DNA of 64,000 bases from JAIBBD01 sp041390685 (GCA_041390685.1 JAWKPL010000001.1:434001-498000), one strand, 5' to 3'; positions 9,030 through 18,432 are shown, counted from the first letter of the stretch. A program made the numbers and translations. The notes: generated by a model not told the origin, from the sequence alone.

Positions 9030-11828
9030 CTAGCGCTGCGACTGCGATTCGATCTGGTCGAGCAGCTGCCGCAGCCGGTCCAGATCCTGCTGCGCAGAAT
9101 CCGAGGCCTGCCGCGCCTGGTCGATCAGCGCCTGCAGGTCGCCCGGAGTCAGCGTTGCCGTGGGCGTCGGTACCGGCGTCGAGGTCGGTCCCGGCGTCGG
9201 CGTCGTCTCAGGCGTCCCCGGCAGCGGCGGACCGCCTGCCTCGCCCGGCAACGTCGACTGCCGCCTTCCCAGCACCACCTCCAGCGCTTCAGTGAACGTC
9301 GGCTCCATCGCGATCTCGTTGCCGTTCGCCACCACCACGCGCTTCAGCTCCGGGAGCCGCGAGTTCTCCGCCTGCAGGTAGATCGGTTCCACGAACAGGA
9401 ATGAATCGGCGATCGGGATCATGAACATGTTCCCGCGGATCACCTGCGACCCGGACTGGTTCCACAGACTCAGCTGCTGCGAGATCCCCGGCGTCTGGTC
9501 GATACGGGCCTCGATCTGCGCTGGCCCGTACACCAACGAGTCCGTCGGGAACCGGTACGCCCGCAGCTTCCCGTACTGCCCCGGGTCCGACCGCCCCGCG
9601 AGCCACCCCACCGTGTTCGCCTTGTTCCGAGGCGTGAACGGCATCACCAGCACGAACTCTTCGTCCGCTTCGCCCGGCAGCCGCATCGTCAGGTAGTACG
9701 GGGCCAGCGGCTCCTCGCGCTGTCCCACCTTCTGCAGCGGGATGTTCCACACGTCCTCGCCCACGAAGAACACCTGCGGGTCGGTGATGTGGTACTTCAG
9801 GTAGATGTCCGACTGCGCCCGGAACAGGTCCTCCGGGTACCGCAGGTGCTCACGCAGTACCTGCGGCATCTCCTCGAACGGCGTGAACAGGTCCGGGAAG
9901 ATCTTCGCCCAGGTCGCCGCGATCGGCTCGTTCGGGTCCATGAGGTAGAACGTCATGTCGCCCGTCAGCGCGTCCGTCACGATCTTCACGCTGTTCCGCA
10001 CGTAGTTCGTGTCGCCTCGATGCTGCGCGTACGGGAAACGACCCGACGACGTGTACCCGTCCTGGATCCACGTGATCTGACCGTCGAGGATGACCGCGTA
10101 CGGGTCCCGGTCCAGCTCCAGGAACGGCGCCACCTTCAACACGCGGTCCGATAGCTGCCGGTGCATCAACAGCCGCGAGTCCGAACCCAGCTGTCCCGAG
10201 ATGAGCACGTTGACGTCGCCGAGCTCCCACGCCAGCGCCAGCCGCCGGAACGCCGAGGACAGCCGGATCCCCCGGTCCGGCTCGTACCGCGTCTCGGAGT
10301 TCCCCTCCCCCAGCGGGTAGTCGAACTCCGCCACGTTCGTCCGCACGATCACGTAGTGCGTCGTTCGCTCCCCGAAGTACACCCGCGACCCTTCGAGGCT
10401 CACCGGGACGTCCTCGCCCACCGGGGGGATGTCCCGCGTCAGCAGCACCGGCAGTCCCTCGTCACGAGATTCGTTCACCGGCGACACCACAGCGCCGAAC
10501 CCGTGCGTGAGCTGCAATTGCTCTCGCGTCCAGTTCGCCTCCACCCGCCCGATGTCGAGCTCCCGCACCGCGAGCATGACCTGCCGCTCACCATCCCCCA
10601 TCGGGTACCGGTCGACGTCGACGTCATTGAAGACGTAGAACGGCCGGATCGACTGGATCTGGTTGAACGTGTCGAGGAGCGGCCCCGGGTCCCACACGCG
10701 CACGTTGGTCGTCGTGTCCTCGTTCTCGTCGATCGCCGCCGCCGTCGCACCAAGCTGCGCCGGATATGCGCTCTCCTCCACCGACTCGAGCCCGAACGCC
10801 AGCCGCGTGAACTCGATGTTCCGCGCGATATACGGCTCTTCTTTCTCCAGCTCGTTCGGGCGCACCTGGATCGACTGCACCGCCGAGGGGTACAGCCCGC
10901 CTCCCAGCAGCCCGGCGATCGCCACGCCGCCCAGCGCCGCCGCCGGCACCCGGTAGTGCGTCGACAGGAACGCGCTCGCGATCACCGTCGCACCCGCGAA
11001 CGCTGTCAGCACGATCAGCACGTACCGTACGGGCACCCGCGCGTGGACGTCCGTATACATCGCGCCGTCCACCAGCCCGCCCGGCTCGCTCACCAGGTCG
11101 AAGATGCCCAGCCAGATCCCCACCGCCACCAGCAGCAACGCGGCCCCCACGAGGATCGACAGGTGGATCCGCACCGGCCGCGTCACGTTCAACACGAACC
11201 GCTGCAGCGAGAACGTCAGCGCGTACACCGCTCCCGCCGCCAGCGTCGAGATCACCACGAGCGCCAGCAGCCACCCCTGCATCAGCTGATACGCCGGCAG
11301 GTCGAACAGGTAGAACGAGATGTCGCGTCCGAACTCCGGGTCCTCCCGCCCGAAGGGCACACCATTGAGCCACGACAGGATCGTCTGCCACGCCCCGCCC
11401 AGCGCCGACCCGAAGATCAGCGCGAGGAAGATCGTGCTCGCCACCATCAGCACCGTGCCCACGCGCCGGATCGCCTGCGGGTCCACCTCCTCGATGAACG
11501 ATTCCTCCGGCGCCTCGGGCGCCAGCCGGCGCGCCAGCCAGATGTTCCCCCCGATCACGAGCGCCGACACCGCCGCGCCGACCAGGAACAACACCACACG
11601 CCACGCGATCGCGCGCCGGTACACGCTCGCGTACTCCACCGAGTCGAACCACAACAGGTCGACGTAGATCGACTTCAGCACGCTCAGCAGCACGAACAAC
11701 ACCAGCAGCGCCGCCGCGATCCCCAGCCACCGCACTACCCCCGAGGGCGCGCGGAATCGCCCGCCGCGCTCGAACCGGAACGGGTCCGGCGGCGGCCCCA
11801 GGTCGCCTCGGTCGTCGTAGAACTGCAT
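9030..11828 (-). CDS. UPF0182 family multi-pass membrane protein
   Basis: 932 residues, typical for UPF0182. About seven hydrophobic segments lie in the first ~310 residues (for example 34-51, 78-96, 126-150, 177-203, 219-237, 270-286), followed by a large soluble, probably extracytoplasmic domain. Family signatures are visible: ERPFYVFNDVDVDRYP-like, WSREQLQLTHGFGAVVSPVN-like and PYYLTMRLPGE-like segments. The C-terminus is Pro/Thr-rich (about 855-890) and ends in a short predicted coiled coil. The function of the family is unknown. It lies between argB and argD with about 40-base gaps on either side, so it is co-transcribed with arginine genes, which may be fortuitous or meaningful. Confidence 0.92.
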   Translation of the reverse strand: MQFYDDRGDLGPPPDPFRFERGGRFRAPSGVVRWLGIAAALLVLFVLLSVLKSIYVDLLWFDSVEYASVYRRAIAWRVVLFLVGAAVSALVIGGNIWLARRLAPEAPEESFIEEVDPQAIRRVGTVLMVASTIFLALIFGSALGGAWQTILSWLNGVPFGREDPEFGRDISFYLFDLPAYQLMQGWLLALVVISTLAAGAVYALTFSLQRFVLNVTRPVRIHLSILVGAALLLVAVGIWLGIFDLVSEPGGLVDGAMYTDVHARVPVRYVLIVLTAFAGATVIASAFLSTHYRVPAAALGGVAIAGLLGGGLYPSAVQSIQVRPNELEKEEPYIARNIEFTRLAFGLESVEESAYPAQLGATAAAIDENEDTTTNVRVWDPGPLLDTFNQIQSIRPFYVFNDVDVDRYPMGDGERQVMLAVRELDIGRVEANWTREQLQLTHGFGAVVSPVNESRDEGLPVLLTRDIPPVGEDVPVSLEGSRVYFGERTTHYVIVRTNVAEFDYPLGEGNSETRYEPDRGIRLSSAFRRLALAWELGDVNVLISGQLGSDSRLLMHRQLSDRVLKVAPFLELDRDPYAVILDGQITWIQDGYTSSGRFPYAQHRGDTNYVRNSVKIVTDALTGDMTFYLMDPNEPIAATWAKIFPDLFTPFEEMPQVLREHLRYPEDLFRAQSDIYLKYHITDPQVFFVGEDVWNIPLQKVGQREEPLAPYYLTMRLPGEADEEFVLVMPFTPRNKANTVGWLAGRSDPGQYGKLRAYRFPTDSLVYGPAQIEARIDQTPGISQQLSLWNQSGSQVIRGNMFMIPIADSFLFVEPIYLQAENSRLPELKRVVVANGNEIAMEPTFTEALEVVLGRRQSTLPGEAGGPPLPGTPETTPTPGPTSTPVPTPTATLTPGDLQALIDQARQASDSAQQDLDRLRQLLDQIESQSQR

Positions 11829-11868
11829 CAGGCGTCGCCCTTCACGCGGGCGAGGACCCGCTCACGCG

Positions 11869-12642
11869 TCATGTGATCCGTGTCCCGACCACCTCGCCGG
11901 CCGCGATGCGACGCAGCATCCCCCCCGAACGACCGTTCGCCATGTACGCGGTCCCCCCTGCTTCGACCGCCCGGAAGCACGCCTCTACCTTCGGGATCAT
12001 CCCCCCTGAGAGCGTCCCTTCCGCGCGCAATGACTCCGCACGCTCCGCATCGAGTTCCGCGATCAGCCCGCCGCCGGCATCGAGGAGCCCATCCACGTCC
12101 GTCAGGAACACGAGCTGCCTCGCTCCCACGGACCGGGCCACCTCCCCCGCGACCGTGTCGGCGTTGATGTTCAGCGGCTGCACCGGGGCCTCGAGGCCGA
12201 TCGGCGCGATCACCGGGATCGCCCCTGCGTCCGTCAGGGCGAGCAGCAACTCGCCGTCGACCTCCGTCACCCGCCCCACGTACCCGAGGCGCGGGTCGTA
12301 CCGCTCCGCACGCACGATGCCGCCGTCGACGCCCGATAGCCCGACTGCCCGTCCCCCCCGCTCCACGATCGCGGCCACGAGCTGTGTGTTGATCACCCCC
12401 CGCAACACCGCGACCACCACCTCCCTCGCCTCCGCTGAGGTGGACCGCAGCCCGTCCACGAACTCCGACGGCACGTCGAGCCGCTTGAGCCAGTCCGTAA
12501 TCATCGCGCCGCCGCCGTGCACCACCACAACGCGCTCCCCCGCCCGCTGCAGCGCCACCACGTCATCGAGCGTCGTGTCCTCCGCGCCGAGCGTGGATCC
12601 GCCGATCTTCACCACCACCGGCCGCTTCGAGGTTTCGCTCAT
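11869..12642 (-). CDS. argB: Acetylglutamate kinase
   Basis: 257 residues, amino-acid kinase fold; phosphorylates N-acetylglutamate. The N-terminal phosphate-binding KIGGSTLG (Lys12), VVHGGGAMITDW near 45, DGLRSTSAEA substrate loop near 63, NINADTVAGEVARSV near 153 and the C-terminal GGMIPKVEACFRAVEAG near 213 are all present. I chose the ATG at 12642 because GGGGAG lies seven bases upstream; an in-frame TTG at 12657 is less likely. It follows argJ by 19 bases. Confidence 0.95.
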   Translation of the reverse strand: MSETSKRPVVVKIGGSTLGAEDTTLDDVVALQRAGERVVVVHGGGAMITDWLKRLDVPSEFVDGLRSTSAEAREVVVAVLRGVINTQLVAAIVERGGRAVGLSGVDGGIVRAERYDPRLGYVGRVTEVDGELLLALTDAGAIPVIAPIGLEAPVQPLNINADTVAGEVARSVGARQLVFLTDVDGLLDAGGGLIAELDAERAESLRAEGTLSGGMIPKVEACFRAVEAGGTAYMANGRSGGMLRRIAAGEVVGTRIT

Positions 12643-12661
12643 CTTCCCGCTCCCCAACCAG

Positions 12662-13882
12662 TTATGTCGTGTAGTCGGCGTTGATTCGGACGTAGTCCTC
12701 GGTCAGGTCACAGCCCCAGGCCGTCGCCCGCTCCTCACCGAGACCCAGTTCCACCCGGATCGTGACCTCCTCCGCCTCCATCGCCTTCGAGATCACACTG
12801 TATTCGACATCCGTCGGCACGCCCTGCTCAAAGGCGCAGTGCTCCCCGATCCACACGCTCGCCCGCTCCACCTCGACCCGCGCGCCCGACCGTCCCACGG
12901 CCATCAGCACCCGCCCGAGGTTCGCGTCGCGCCCCGTCACCATCGTCTTCACCAGTGGCGACGACGTCACCGTCCGCGCCGCCTTCCGCGCGTCCTCCCG
13001 CGTCGCCGCCCCCTCAACGGTCACTTCGATCAGCGTCCGCGCTCCCTCGCCGTCCCGCGCGAGGTCGCGCGCCAGCGCGATCGCCAGCGCCTCGATCGCC
13101 GCCCGCAGTGGCTGCGACGCCGGATGCGCCGCATCGATCACCTCGCCGCCAGCAGCCCCGTTCGCGAACAGCAGCATCGTGTCGCTCGTCGAGGAATCCA
13201 TGTCGACATCGATCATATTGATCGAGACATCCCCTACCTCCCGCAGCGTCCGCCGCAGCCACTCGATCTCGCACGGCGCATCCATCGTCAGAAAGCAAAA
13301 CACCGTCGCCATGTCGGGGTGCACCATCCCCGACCCCTTCGCCGTGCCGCCGACGGTGTACGTGCGCCCCTCGCACGTCACCCGCACCGCCCGGTGCTTC
13401 GCCACCGTGTCCGTCGTCATGATCGCCCGCGTGAACAGCGGCCCGCCGTCCACGCTCGGCCGCACCGAGGTGATCCCTGCCTCGATCTGCTCCATGGGCA
13501 GCAGCCGCCCGATCACCCCTGTCGAGGCGACGAGCATCTCCTCCACCTCGACGCCGGCCTGCCGCGCCGCGAGCTCGGCCATCCGCGCCGCATCGCGGTC
13601 TCCCTGCTCCCCCGTCACCGTATTCGCATTCCCCGAGTTCGCGACGATGCCGCGTGCCCGCCCCTTCGCCACCCGCGGCCGGTTGTATCTGATCGGCGCG
13701 CCCACCACCGCGTTACGGCTGAAGATCCCAGCCACCGAGGCCGGGAACTCCGACACCAGGATCCCGACGTCATAGCGAGGCTCCTCGCCGTACGTTCGCA
13801 CCCCCGCATACGCCGCCCCCGCCCGCCACCCGAGCGGCGTCGTCACCCCGCCGCCCTCCACCCACTCCAGCTCCACAGCCAC
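12662..13882 (-). CDS. argJ: Bifunctional ornithine acetyltransferase / N-acetylglutamate synthase
   Basis: 406 residues. ArgJ recycles the acetyl group from N-acetylornithine to glutamate and so replaces ArgA/ArgE in a cyclic pathway. It is made as a precursor that self-cleaves before a conserved threonine: here Thr193 in KGSGMVHPDMAT, exactly in the family motif. The C-terminal DANLGRVLMAVG and DLTEDYVRINADYTT segments are also typical. It is the first gene of the visible argJ-argB-UPF0182-argD run; argC and argF are not in this window. Confidence 0.96.
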   Translation of the reverse strand: MAVELEWVEGGGVTTPLGWRAGAAYAGVRTYGEEPRYDVGILVSEFPASVAGIFSRNAVVGAPIRYNRPRVAKGRARGIVANSGNANTVTGEQGDRDAARMAELAARQAGVEVEEMLVASTGVIGRLLPMEQIEAGITSVRPSVDGGPLFTRAIMTTDTVAKHRAVRVTCEGRTYTVGGTAKGSGMVHPDMATVFCFLTMDAPCEIEWLRRTLREVGDVSINMIDVDMDSSTSDTMLLFANGAAGGEVIDAAHPASQPLRAAIEALAIALARDLARDGEGARTLIEVTVEGAATREDARKAARTVTSSPLVKTMVTGRDANLGRVLMAVGRSGARVEVERASVWIGEHCAFEQGVPTDVEYSVISKAMEAEEVTIRVELGLGEERATAWGCDLTEDYVRINADYTT

Positions 13883-13992
13883 GGCTCGCCCCTCCGACTT
13901 CGTCGAGCCGCGAGTATAGCCGAGCCCAGGCGCCCCCCACTACGCTCGCGCGCGGCCCGGCTCCCCCCGCAGCCACGCCCCGCCAATCCCCT

Positions 13993-14140
13993 TGCGCGGG
14001 CGCAGCCTGCCGCGTTCCACCCCCGGGGCGGGCGGGCCTTCCGAACAACCAACAGCCGGCCCGCGCAGCGGGCCGACCACACCGCGCCGCCGCTCCCGCT
14101 CGCCCACCTCGTGGGAGAGCGGGCCGGGGGTGAGGGAGTA
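13993..14140 (+). repeat. Dispersed intergenic repeat, copy 3 (modules A-B-C-D)
   Basis: In the ~300-base gap upstream of argJ: A (GCGCAGCCTGCCGCGTTCCA, 14000-14019), B (CGGGGCGGGCGGGCCTTCCG ending about 14043), C (ACAGCCGGCCCGCGCAGCGG then GCCGACC, 14052-14078) and D (CTCCCGCTCGCCCACCTCGT then GGGAGAGCGGGCCGGGGGTG, ending about 14135). Same orientation as copies 1, 2, 4 and 5. The remainder of this gap holds nothing else I recognise. Confidence 0.72.
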
Positions 14141-14181
14141 AGCGTCGCACCACGCTCCGAGGCGCTACGCACGCCCCCGCA

Positions 14182-14952
14182 CTACCGGCACACGTAGTTG
14201 TTGTCCACGCCCTTCGCGATGTACTGCACCAGCCACACCGGCCCGCCCGCAAAGCTCGCCCCGCAGCGCTGCGACGCATCCCGCGCGTTCCGCGCCCCCG
14301 CCACCCAGTTCGGCGTCCCAGCGAACTGCCGCCCGCCCGTGATCGCCGTCCACTGGTACGACGTCGAGTAGATCCCCACTCCGCCGGCGCCGAGGCTCCG
14401 TAGCGCATCGAGGTACCCCTCGATCGCCTCCCCGTTCGCCGCCGGAGTCCCGTTCCAGCTGTTCACCGTCTCCACGTCCAGCCACCAGTGCTTCCCGGCC
14501 GCGGCCCCCGAGGTCGCGCCGTTCGCCACCGCCCACGCGTCGTTCGCCGCGTTCCACCCGTAGTTGTACGCGCACCCGAGGTCCGCGTACGACGTCGCGT
14601 CCGCGCACGTCCGAGGCCCCGGCCGCGTCCAGTACTTCGAGATCGGCCCCGGGTTCGCCGTGTTCATGTAAAACGACGCCGCCGAGGACTTCCCCGCCGC
14701 CCACTGGTACTGCGTGCTCAGGCACGGGTTCGCCGACCACGGCAGACCGTTCGTCACCCCCACGATCCCGAACGCCCCGCCTCGAGGCAGCGTCCTGCCG
14801 CACTGCGGGTACGAAACGTCGTATCCAGTGCTACCGGCAGGATAGAAGGTGCTCGCGGCGCCCCCGGCCGCCGTGAGCACCACGAGCGCCACCGACGCCG
14901 CGCCGGCAGCCAGCAACCGCATCGACCTGGCGACCCGCACCACGCACCCCAT
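14182..14952 (-). CDS. Secreted GH25-like/TIM-barrel hypothetical protein
   Basis: About 256 residues from ATG 14952 (246 from ATG 14922). A signal peptide (LLAAGAASVALVVLTAAGGAAS) is followed by a single domain: STGYDVSYPQCG near 42, FGIVGVTNGLPWSANPCLS near 62, then KHWWLDVETVNSW near 155 and GGVGIYSTSYQW near 190. The YDVS, WLDVE and GIYS elements recall GH25-like or DUF1906-like barrels found in secreted Gram-positive proteins, and the six or more cysteines could form disulfides. Catalytic activity is not demonstrated by what I see. It is transcribed away from the endonuclease III gene on the same strand, 50 bases downstream of it. Confidence 0.65.
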   Translation of the reverse strand: MGCVVRVARSMRLLAAGAASVALVVLTAAGGAASTFYPAGSTGYDVSYPQCGRTLPRGGAFGIVGVTNGLPWSANPCLSTQYQWAAGKSSAASFYMNTANPGPISKYWTRPGPRTCADATSYADLGCAYNYGWNAANDAWAVANGATSGAAAGKHWWLDVETVNSWNGTPAANGEAIEGYLDALRSLGAGGVGIYSTSYQWTAITGGRQFAGTPNWVAGARNARDASQRCGASFAGGPVWLVQYIAKGVDNNYVCR

Positions 14953-15002
14953 CTCCCCCGCCTGCCGAGGCACGCAGCATACCAATCGCGCGCCCCGAGC
15001 CC

Positions 15003-15716
15003 TCAGCTCAACGGCGGCAGCCCCACCCGCGGACACCGCTCCAGCAACGGGCATCGAGGGCACTCCGGTGCCCGCGCGTGACACGTCCGTCGCCCGTGCT
15101 GGATCAGGTCCACGTGGAACGCGTACACCTCGTCCGGCTCCAGCATCCCCTCGAGGATCACGTGCGCCTGCTCGACGCTCGCCTTCGGCGGCACGAGCCC
15201 CAGCCGCCGCGACACCCGGTCCACGTGCGTGTCCACCGGCAGCGCCGGCCGCCCCAGCGCGAACAGCAGCACGCACGCCGCCGTCTTCGGCCCCACCCCC
15301 GGCAGCGCCCGCAGCCACGCCTTCGCCTCCCCGAGCGGCATCGTCTCGAGGAACCCCAGGTCGTACTCCGGCGCCTGCTCCCGCACCGCCGCCAGCAGCT
15401 CCTGCAGCCGCGGCGCCTTCGTCGGCGCCAGCCCCCCCGGCCGGATCGCCTCCTCCACCGCCGAGGTCGGCGCAGCCACCACCGCGTCCCACTCCGGGAA
15501 CCGTTCCACCAGCCGGTGGTACGCCCGCCCCGAGTTGTGGTCGGACGTGTGCTGCGACAGCAACGTCAGCACCAGCTCCGCCGTCGGGTCCCCCGACGCC
15601 TCCGCCGGCGCCCGCCCGTAGTACGCATCGAGGACCGCGATCAGCTCGGCGGGTGCGTATCGCGGCTCGGCCGCTTCATCGCCCCGCGCGCCTGGCTCCT
15701 TCAATGGATATGCCAC
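15003..15716 (-). CDS. nth: Endonuclease III-like DNA glycosylase/AP lyase
   Basis: 237 residues, HhH-GPD superfamily base-excision repair enzyme. The helix-hairpin-helix LPGVGPKTA carries the catalytic Lys144, and the catalytic aspartate is Asp162 in VDTHVDRVSRRLGL. The C-terminal [4Fe-4S] loop has the correct spacing (C-X6-C-X2-C-X5-C in CHARAPECPRCPLLERC). Compared with E. coli Nth the protein has a slightly longer N-terminus. The exact substrate range within the family cannot be assigned. Confidence 0.92.
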   Translation of the reverse strand: MAYPLKEPGARGDEAAEPRYAPAELIAVLDAYYGRAPAEASGDPTAELVLTLLSQHTSDHNSGRAYHRLVERFPEWDAVVAAPTSAVEEAIRPGGLAPTKAPRLQELLAAVREQAPEYDLGFLETMPLGEAKAWLRALPGVGPKTAACVLLFALGRPALPVDTHVDRVSRRLGLVPPKASVEQAHVILEGMLEPDEVYAFHVDLIQHGRRTCHARAPECPRCPLLERCPRVGLPPLS

Positions 15717-15743
15717 CGATACATCCTAGCTTGCGCTCACTGC

Positions 15744-15773
15744 TATAGTGCCCATACCCCCTCCCACCGGGTG
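15744..15773 (+). promoter_or_regulatory. Candidate promoter/metal-operator upstream of the copper ATPase
   Basis: TATAGT (15744-15749) is a plausible -10 element. Immediately downstream lies an imperfect C-run/G-run dyad (TACCCCCTCCCACCGGGTG, 15755-15773), reminiscent of CsoR-type copper operators, which contain paired C and G tracts. No good -35 hexamer is visible and no csoR gene is in the window, so this is a suggestion only. Confidence 0.3.
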
Positions 15774-15807
15774 CGGGTCAAAGAACACCGCATCGAGGAG
15801 CACTTGG

Positions 15808-17958
15808 ATGGCACATCAGCACCAGGCGCATGGCATGCACGACGCCCGTCCAATCCGGCACGACGCGGCCCACGGCGCGTCGCCCACTGCCTCGCCCGCC
15901 CACGCAGCCCCCAGCGAGGCGCACGCGTCCCATCAGGAACACAACCGCCATGCCGGCCACGACCCCGAGGCGTTCCGCCGCCGCTTCTGGCTCGCCCTCC
16001 TCCTGACCATCCCAGTCGTTGCCTTCAGCACGATGGTGCAGGACTGGCTGGGTTACTCCCTGGATCGGGTGCCCGGCCACGATTGGGTCGCTCCCGTGCT
16101 CGGCACCGCCGTCTTCCTGTATGGAGGCCCCGTCTTCCTGCGCGGCGGGTGGCAGGAGCTCCGTTGGCGGCAGCCCGGCATGATGCTCCTCATCTCCCTC
16201 GCGATTTCTGTTGCGTTCGCCTCCAGCGTGGCCGCCGAGGCCGGACTCGCCGTCCACCTCGACTTCTGGTGGGAACTCGCGGCCCTCATCACCGTCATGC
16301 TGCTGGGGCACTGGCAGGAGATGCGCGCCCTCGGCCTCACCCGCGGCGCGCTCGCCGCGCTCGCCGAACTCCTCCCCGACGAGGCCGAACGCATCGAGGA
16401 CGGCGAGCCTCGGCTCGTCCCCATAGCTGCCCTCCGTACCGGCGACCTCGTGCTCGTCCGCCCGGGCGCGCGCGTCCCCGCCGACGGCCGTGTCGAGGAA
16501 GGACAGGCCGACTTCGATGAGTCGATGCTCACCGGCGAGTCGCGCCCCGTCCCCCGCGCCAGGGGCGCCCGCGCCGCCGCCGGCACCGTCGCGCTCGGCT
16601 CCGCCGTCCGCGTCCGCATCGAGGCGGTCGGCGAGTCCACGACGCTTGCCGGCATCCAGCGCCTCGTCGCGCAGGCTCAGGCGTCGCGCTCGCGCACGCA
16701 GGCCATCGCCGACCGTGCCGCCGCCGCCCTCTTCTACGTCGCGCTCGGCGTCGGCGCGCTCACCTTCGCCGTCTGGGCCGCGCTCGGCGATCTCGACGAA
16801 GCCATCGTCCGCGCGGTCACGGTCCTCGTCATCGCCTGCCCCCACGCCCTCGGCCTCGCGATCCCGCTGGTCATCGCCATCTCCACGGAGGTCTCAGCCC
16901 GCTCCGGCATCCTCGTGAAGGACCGCCTCGCCCTCGAGCGCATGCGCAACGTCGATGTCGTCCTCTTCGACAAGACGGGAACGCTCACCGAAGGCCGCCC
17001 CGCCGTGATCGGCATCTGGGCCGCGAACGGCGACGACGATGCCCTGCTCCGTCTCGCCGCGGCCGCCGAGGCTGCTTCCGAGCACCCGCTCGCCCGCGCC
17101 ATCGTCGCCCGCGCCCATGAGCACTCCCACGCCCCGCTTCCCGCCGCAAGCCACTTCGTCGCCCCGGCCGGACGCGGCGTCCGCGCCCTCGTCGACGGCG
17201 CGACCATCGAGGTAGGCGGCCCGCGCCTGCTGCAGGAGCGCGGCGTCGATCCTGCGGTGCCCCGCGGCCAACTCGACGGCTGGCTCGATCGCGGCGCCAC
17301 CGTGCTCTACGCGCTCCGCGATGGCGCGCCCATCGGCGCCTTCGCCATCGAGGACCGCGTCCGCGAGGAGTCGCGCCACGCCGTCGAGGAGCTGCACCGC
17401 GCCGGTGTCCGCGTCGCGATGATCACCGGCGACGCCCGAAACGTCGCCGAGGCCGTCGCCCGCGACCTGGGCATCGACGAAGTCTTCGCCGAGGTGCTCC
17501 CGGAGCACAAGGCCGAGCAGGTCACCAGCCTCCAGCGTCGAGGACTCCGCGTCGCGATGGTCGGTGACGGCGTGAATGACGCCCCCGCGCTGGCCAGCGC
17601 CGATGTCGGCATCGCCATCGGCGCCGGCACGGATGTCGCCATCGAGTCCGCCGGCGTAGTCCTCGCCTCGGACGACCCGCGTGGCGTCCTCGGTATCATC
17701 CGCCTGTCGAGGGCGAGCTACCGCAAGATGGTGCAGAACCTCATCTGGGCCACGGGCTACAACCTCGTCGCGATCCCGCTTGCGGCTGGCGTGCTCGCAG
17801 GTGTCGGGTTCGTCCTCCCGCCCGCCCTCGCCGCCGTCTTCATGAGCGCCTCCACCGTCATCGTCGCCGTCAACGCCCTCCTGCTGCGCCGGCTCCGCCT
17901 CCACGAGGACACGGCGCCGGCTCCGGGACGACGGGCGCTCCGCCACGTCCATGCCTGA
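15808..17958 (+). CDS. copB: CopB-type copper-translocating P1B ATPase
   Basis: 716 residues. The ATG at 15808 has GAGGAG seven bases upstream. The N-terminus is strongly His/Met-rich (first ~55 residues) and lacks a CxxC heavy-metal domain. P-type ATPase motifs: TGES at 242, the membrane CPH motif (Cys344-Pro-His346) that marks the P1B-3/CopB subgroup, phosphorylation site Asp388 in DKTGTLTEG, and GDGVNDAPA from 586. CopB-type pumps export Cu(II) or Cu(I)/Ag(I). The next gene, 27 bases downstream, encodes a cupredoxin lipoprotein, so the pair looks like a copper-resistance or copper-supply operon. Confidence 0.9.
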   Translation: MAHQHQAHGMHDARPIRHDAAHGASPTASPAHAAPSEAHASHQEHNRHAGHDPEAFRRRFWLALLLTIPVVAFSTMVQDWLGYSLDRVPGHDWVAPVLGTAVFLYGGPVFLRGGWQELRWRQPGMMLLISLAISVAFASSVAAEAGLAVHLDFWWELAALITVMLLGHWQEMRALGLTRGALAALAELLPDEAERIEDGEPRLVPIAALRTGDLVLVRPGARVPADGRVEEGQADFDESMLTGESRPVPRARGARAAAGTVALGSAVRVRIEAVGESTTLAGIQRLVAQAQASRSRTQAIADRAAAALFYVALGVGALTFAVWAALGDLDEAIVRAVTVLVIACPHALGLAIPLVIAISTEVSARSGILVKDRLALERMRNVDVVLFDKTGTLTEGRPAVIGIWAANGDDDALLRLAAAAEAASEHPLARAIVARAHEHSHAPLPAASHFVAPAGRGVRALVDGATIEVGGPRLLQERGVDPAVPRGQLDGWLDRGATVLYALRDGAPIGAFAIEDRVREESRHAVEELHRAGVRVAMITGDARNVAEAVARDLGIDEVFAEVLPEHKAEQVTSLQRRGLRVAMVGDGVNDAPALASADVGIAIGAGTDVAIESAGVVLASDDPRGVLGIIRLSRASYRKMVQNLIWATGYNLVAIPLAAGVLAGVGFVLPPALAAVFMSASTVIVAVNALLLRRLRLHEDTAPAPGRRALRHVHA

Positions 17959-17985
17959 CAATGTCTGCAGCGGAAAGGACCTCAC

Positions 17986-18432
17986 ATGCCCCGGATGACT
18001 GGACATCTTGCCCTCGCCCTGGCCGCGCTCGCGGCGACCGCCACCGTCTTCGCCGCCTGCGGGGGCGACGACGGCGGCGGCGACGAGGCAGCGCGGACCA
18101 TGGAAGTCGCGATGCAGGACATCGCGTTCTCCAGTACCGCCCTCACGGCCGCGAAGGGTGAGCACATCCGCATCGAGCTCGACAACAAGGGCGGCGTCAC
18201 CCATGACTTCACCATCGACCGCATGCCGATGCAGGGGCTGCACATGATGGGCGGCGCCGGCGGCGACGAGCACCAGCACATGACCGGCGACCACGCCATG
18301 CACCTCGCCCTCGACAAAGGCAAGTCCGGCTGGCTCGAGTTCGAACCCACCGAGGCGGGCGCCTACGAGTTCTACTGCACCGTCGCCGGCCATCGCGACG
18401 CCGGCATGCGCGGCACCCTCACCGTCCAGTAG
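17986..18432 (+). CDS. Plastocyanin/azurin-like cupredoxin lipoprotein
   Basis: 148 residues: lipobox (FAAC, Cys25), a short linker, and a blue-copper-like domain with ligand set His73 (THDF), Cys131 (FYC), His136 (GHR) and Met141. A Met/His-rich loop (about residues 80-106, including MQGLHMMGG and EHQHM) is inserted between the first ligand and the rest and could bind extra copper. It is anchored outside the cytoplasmic membrane. It is co-transcribed with the copper ATPase and may accept exported copper or act in electron transfer; the former fits the context better. Confidence 0.85.
   Translation: MPRMTGHLALALAALAATATVFAACGGDDGGGDEAARTMEVAMQDIAFSSTALTAAKGEHIRIELDNKGGVTHDFTIDRMPMQGLHMMGGAGGDEHQHMTGDHAMHLALDKGKSGWLEFEPTEAGAYEFYCTVAGHRDAGMRGTLTVQ

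Noticed and set aside
10161..11876. 571-codon plus-strand frame within UPF0182
   Set aside because: Arg/His/Gln/Pro-rich translation opposite a clear family member; a GC-rich shadow frame.
12642..12657. Upstream TTG start for argB
   Set aside because: The GGGGAG used as ribosome-binding site for ATG 12642 would lie inside the coding region.
14182..15492. 436-codon open frame upstream of the secreted GH25-like protein
   Set aside because: The N-terminal part is the antisense of endonuclease III, with Ala/Gly-rich low-information translation. Only the last ~256 codons are credible.
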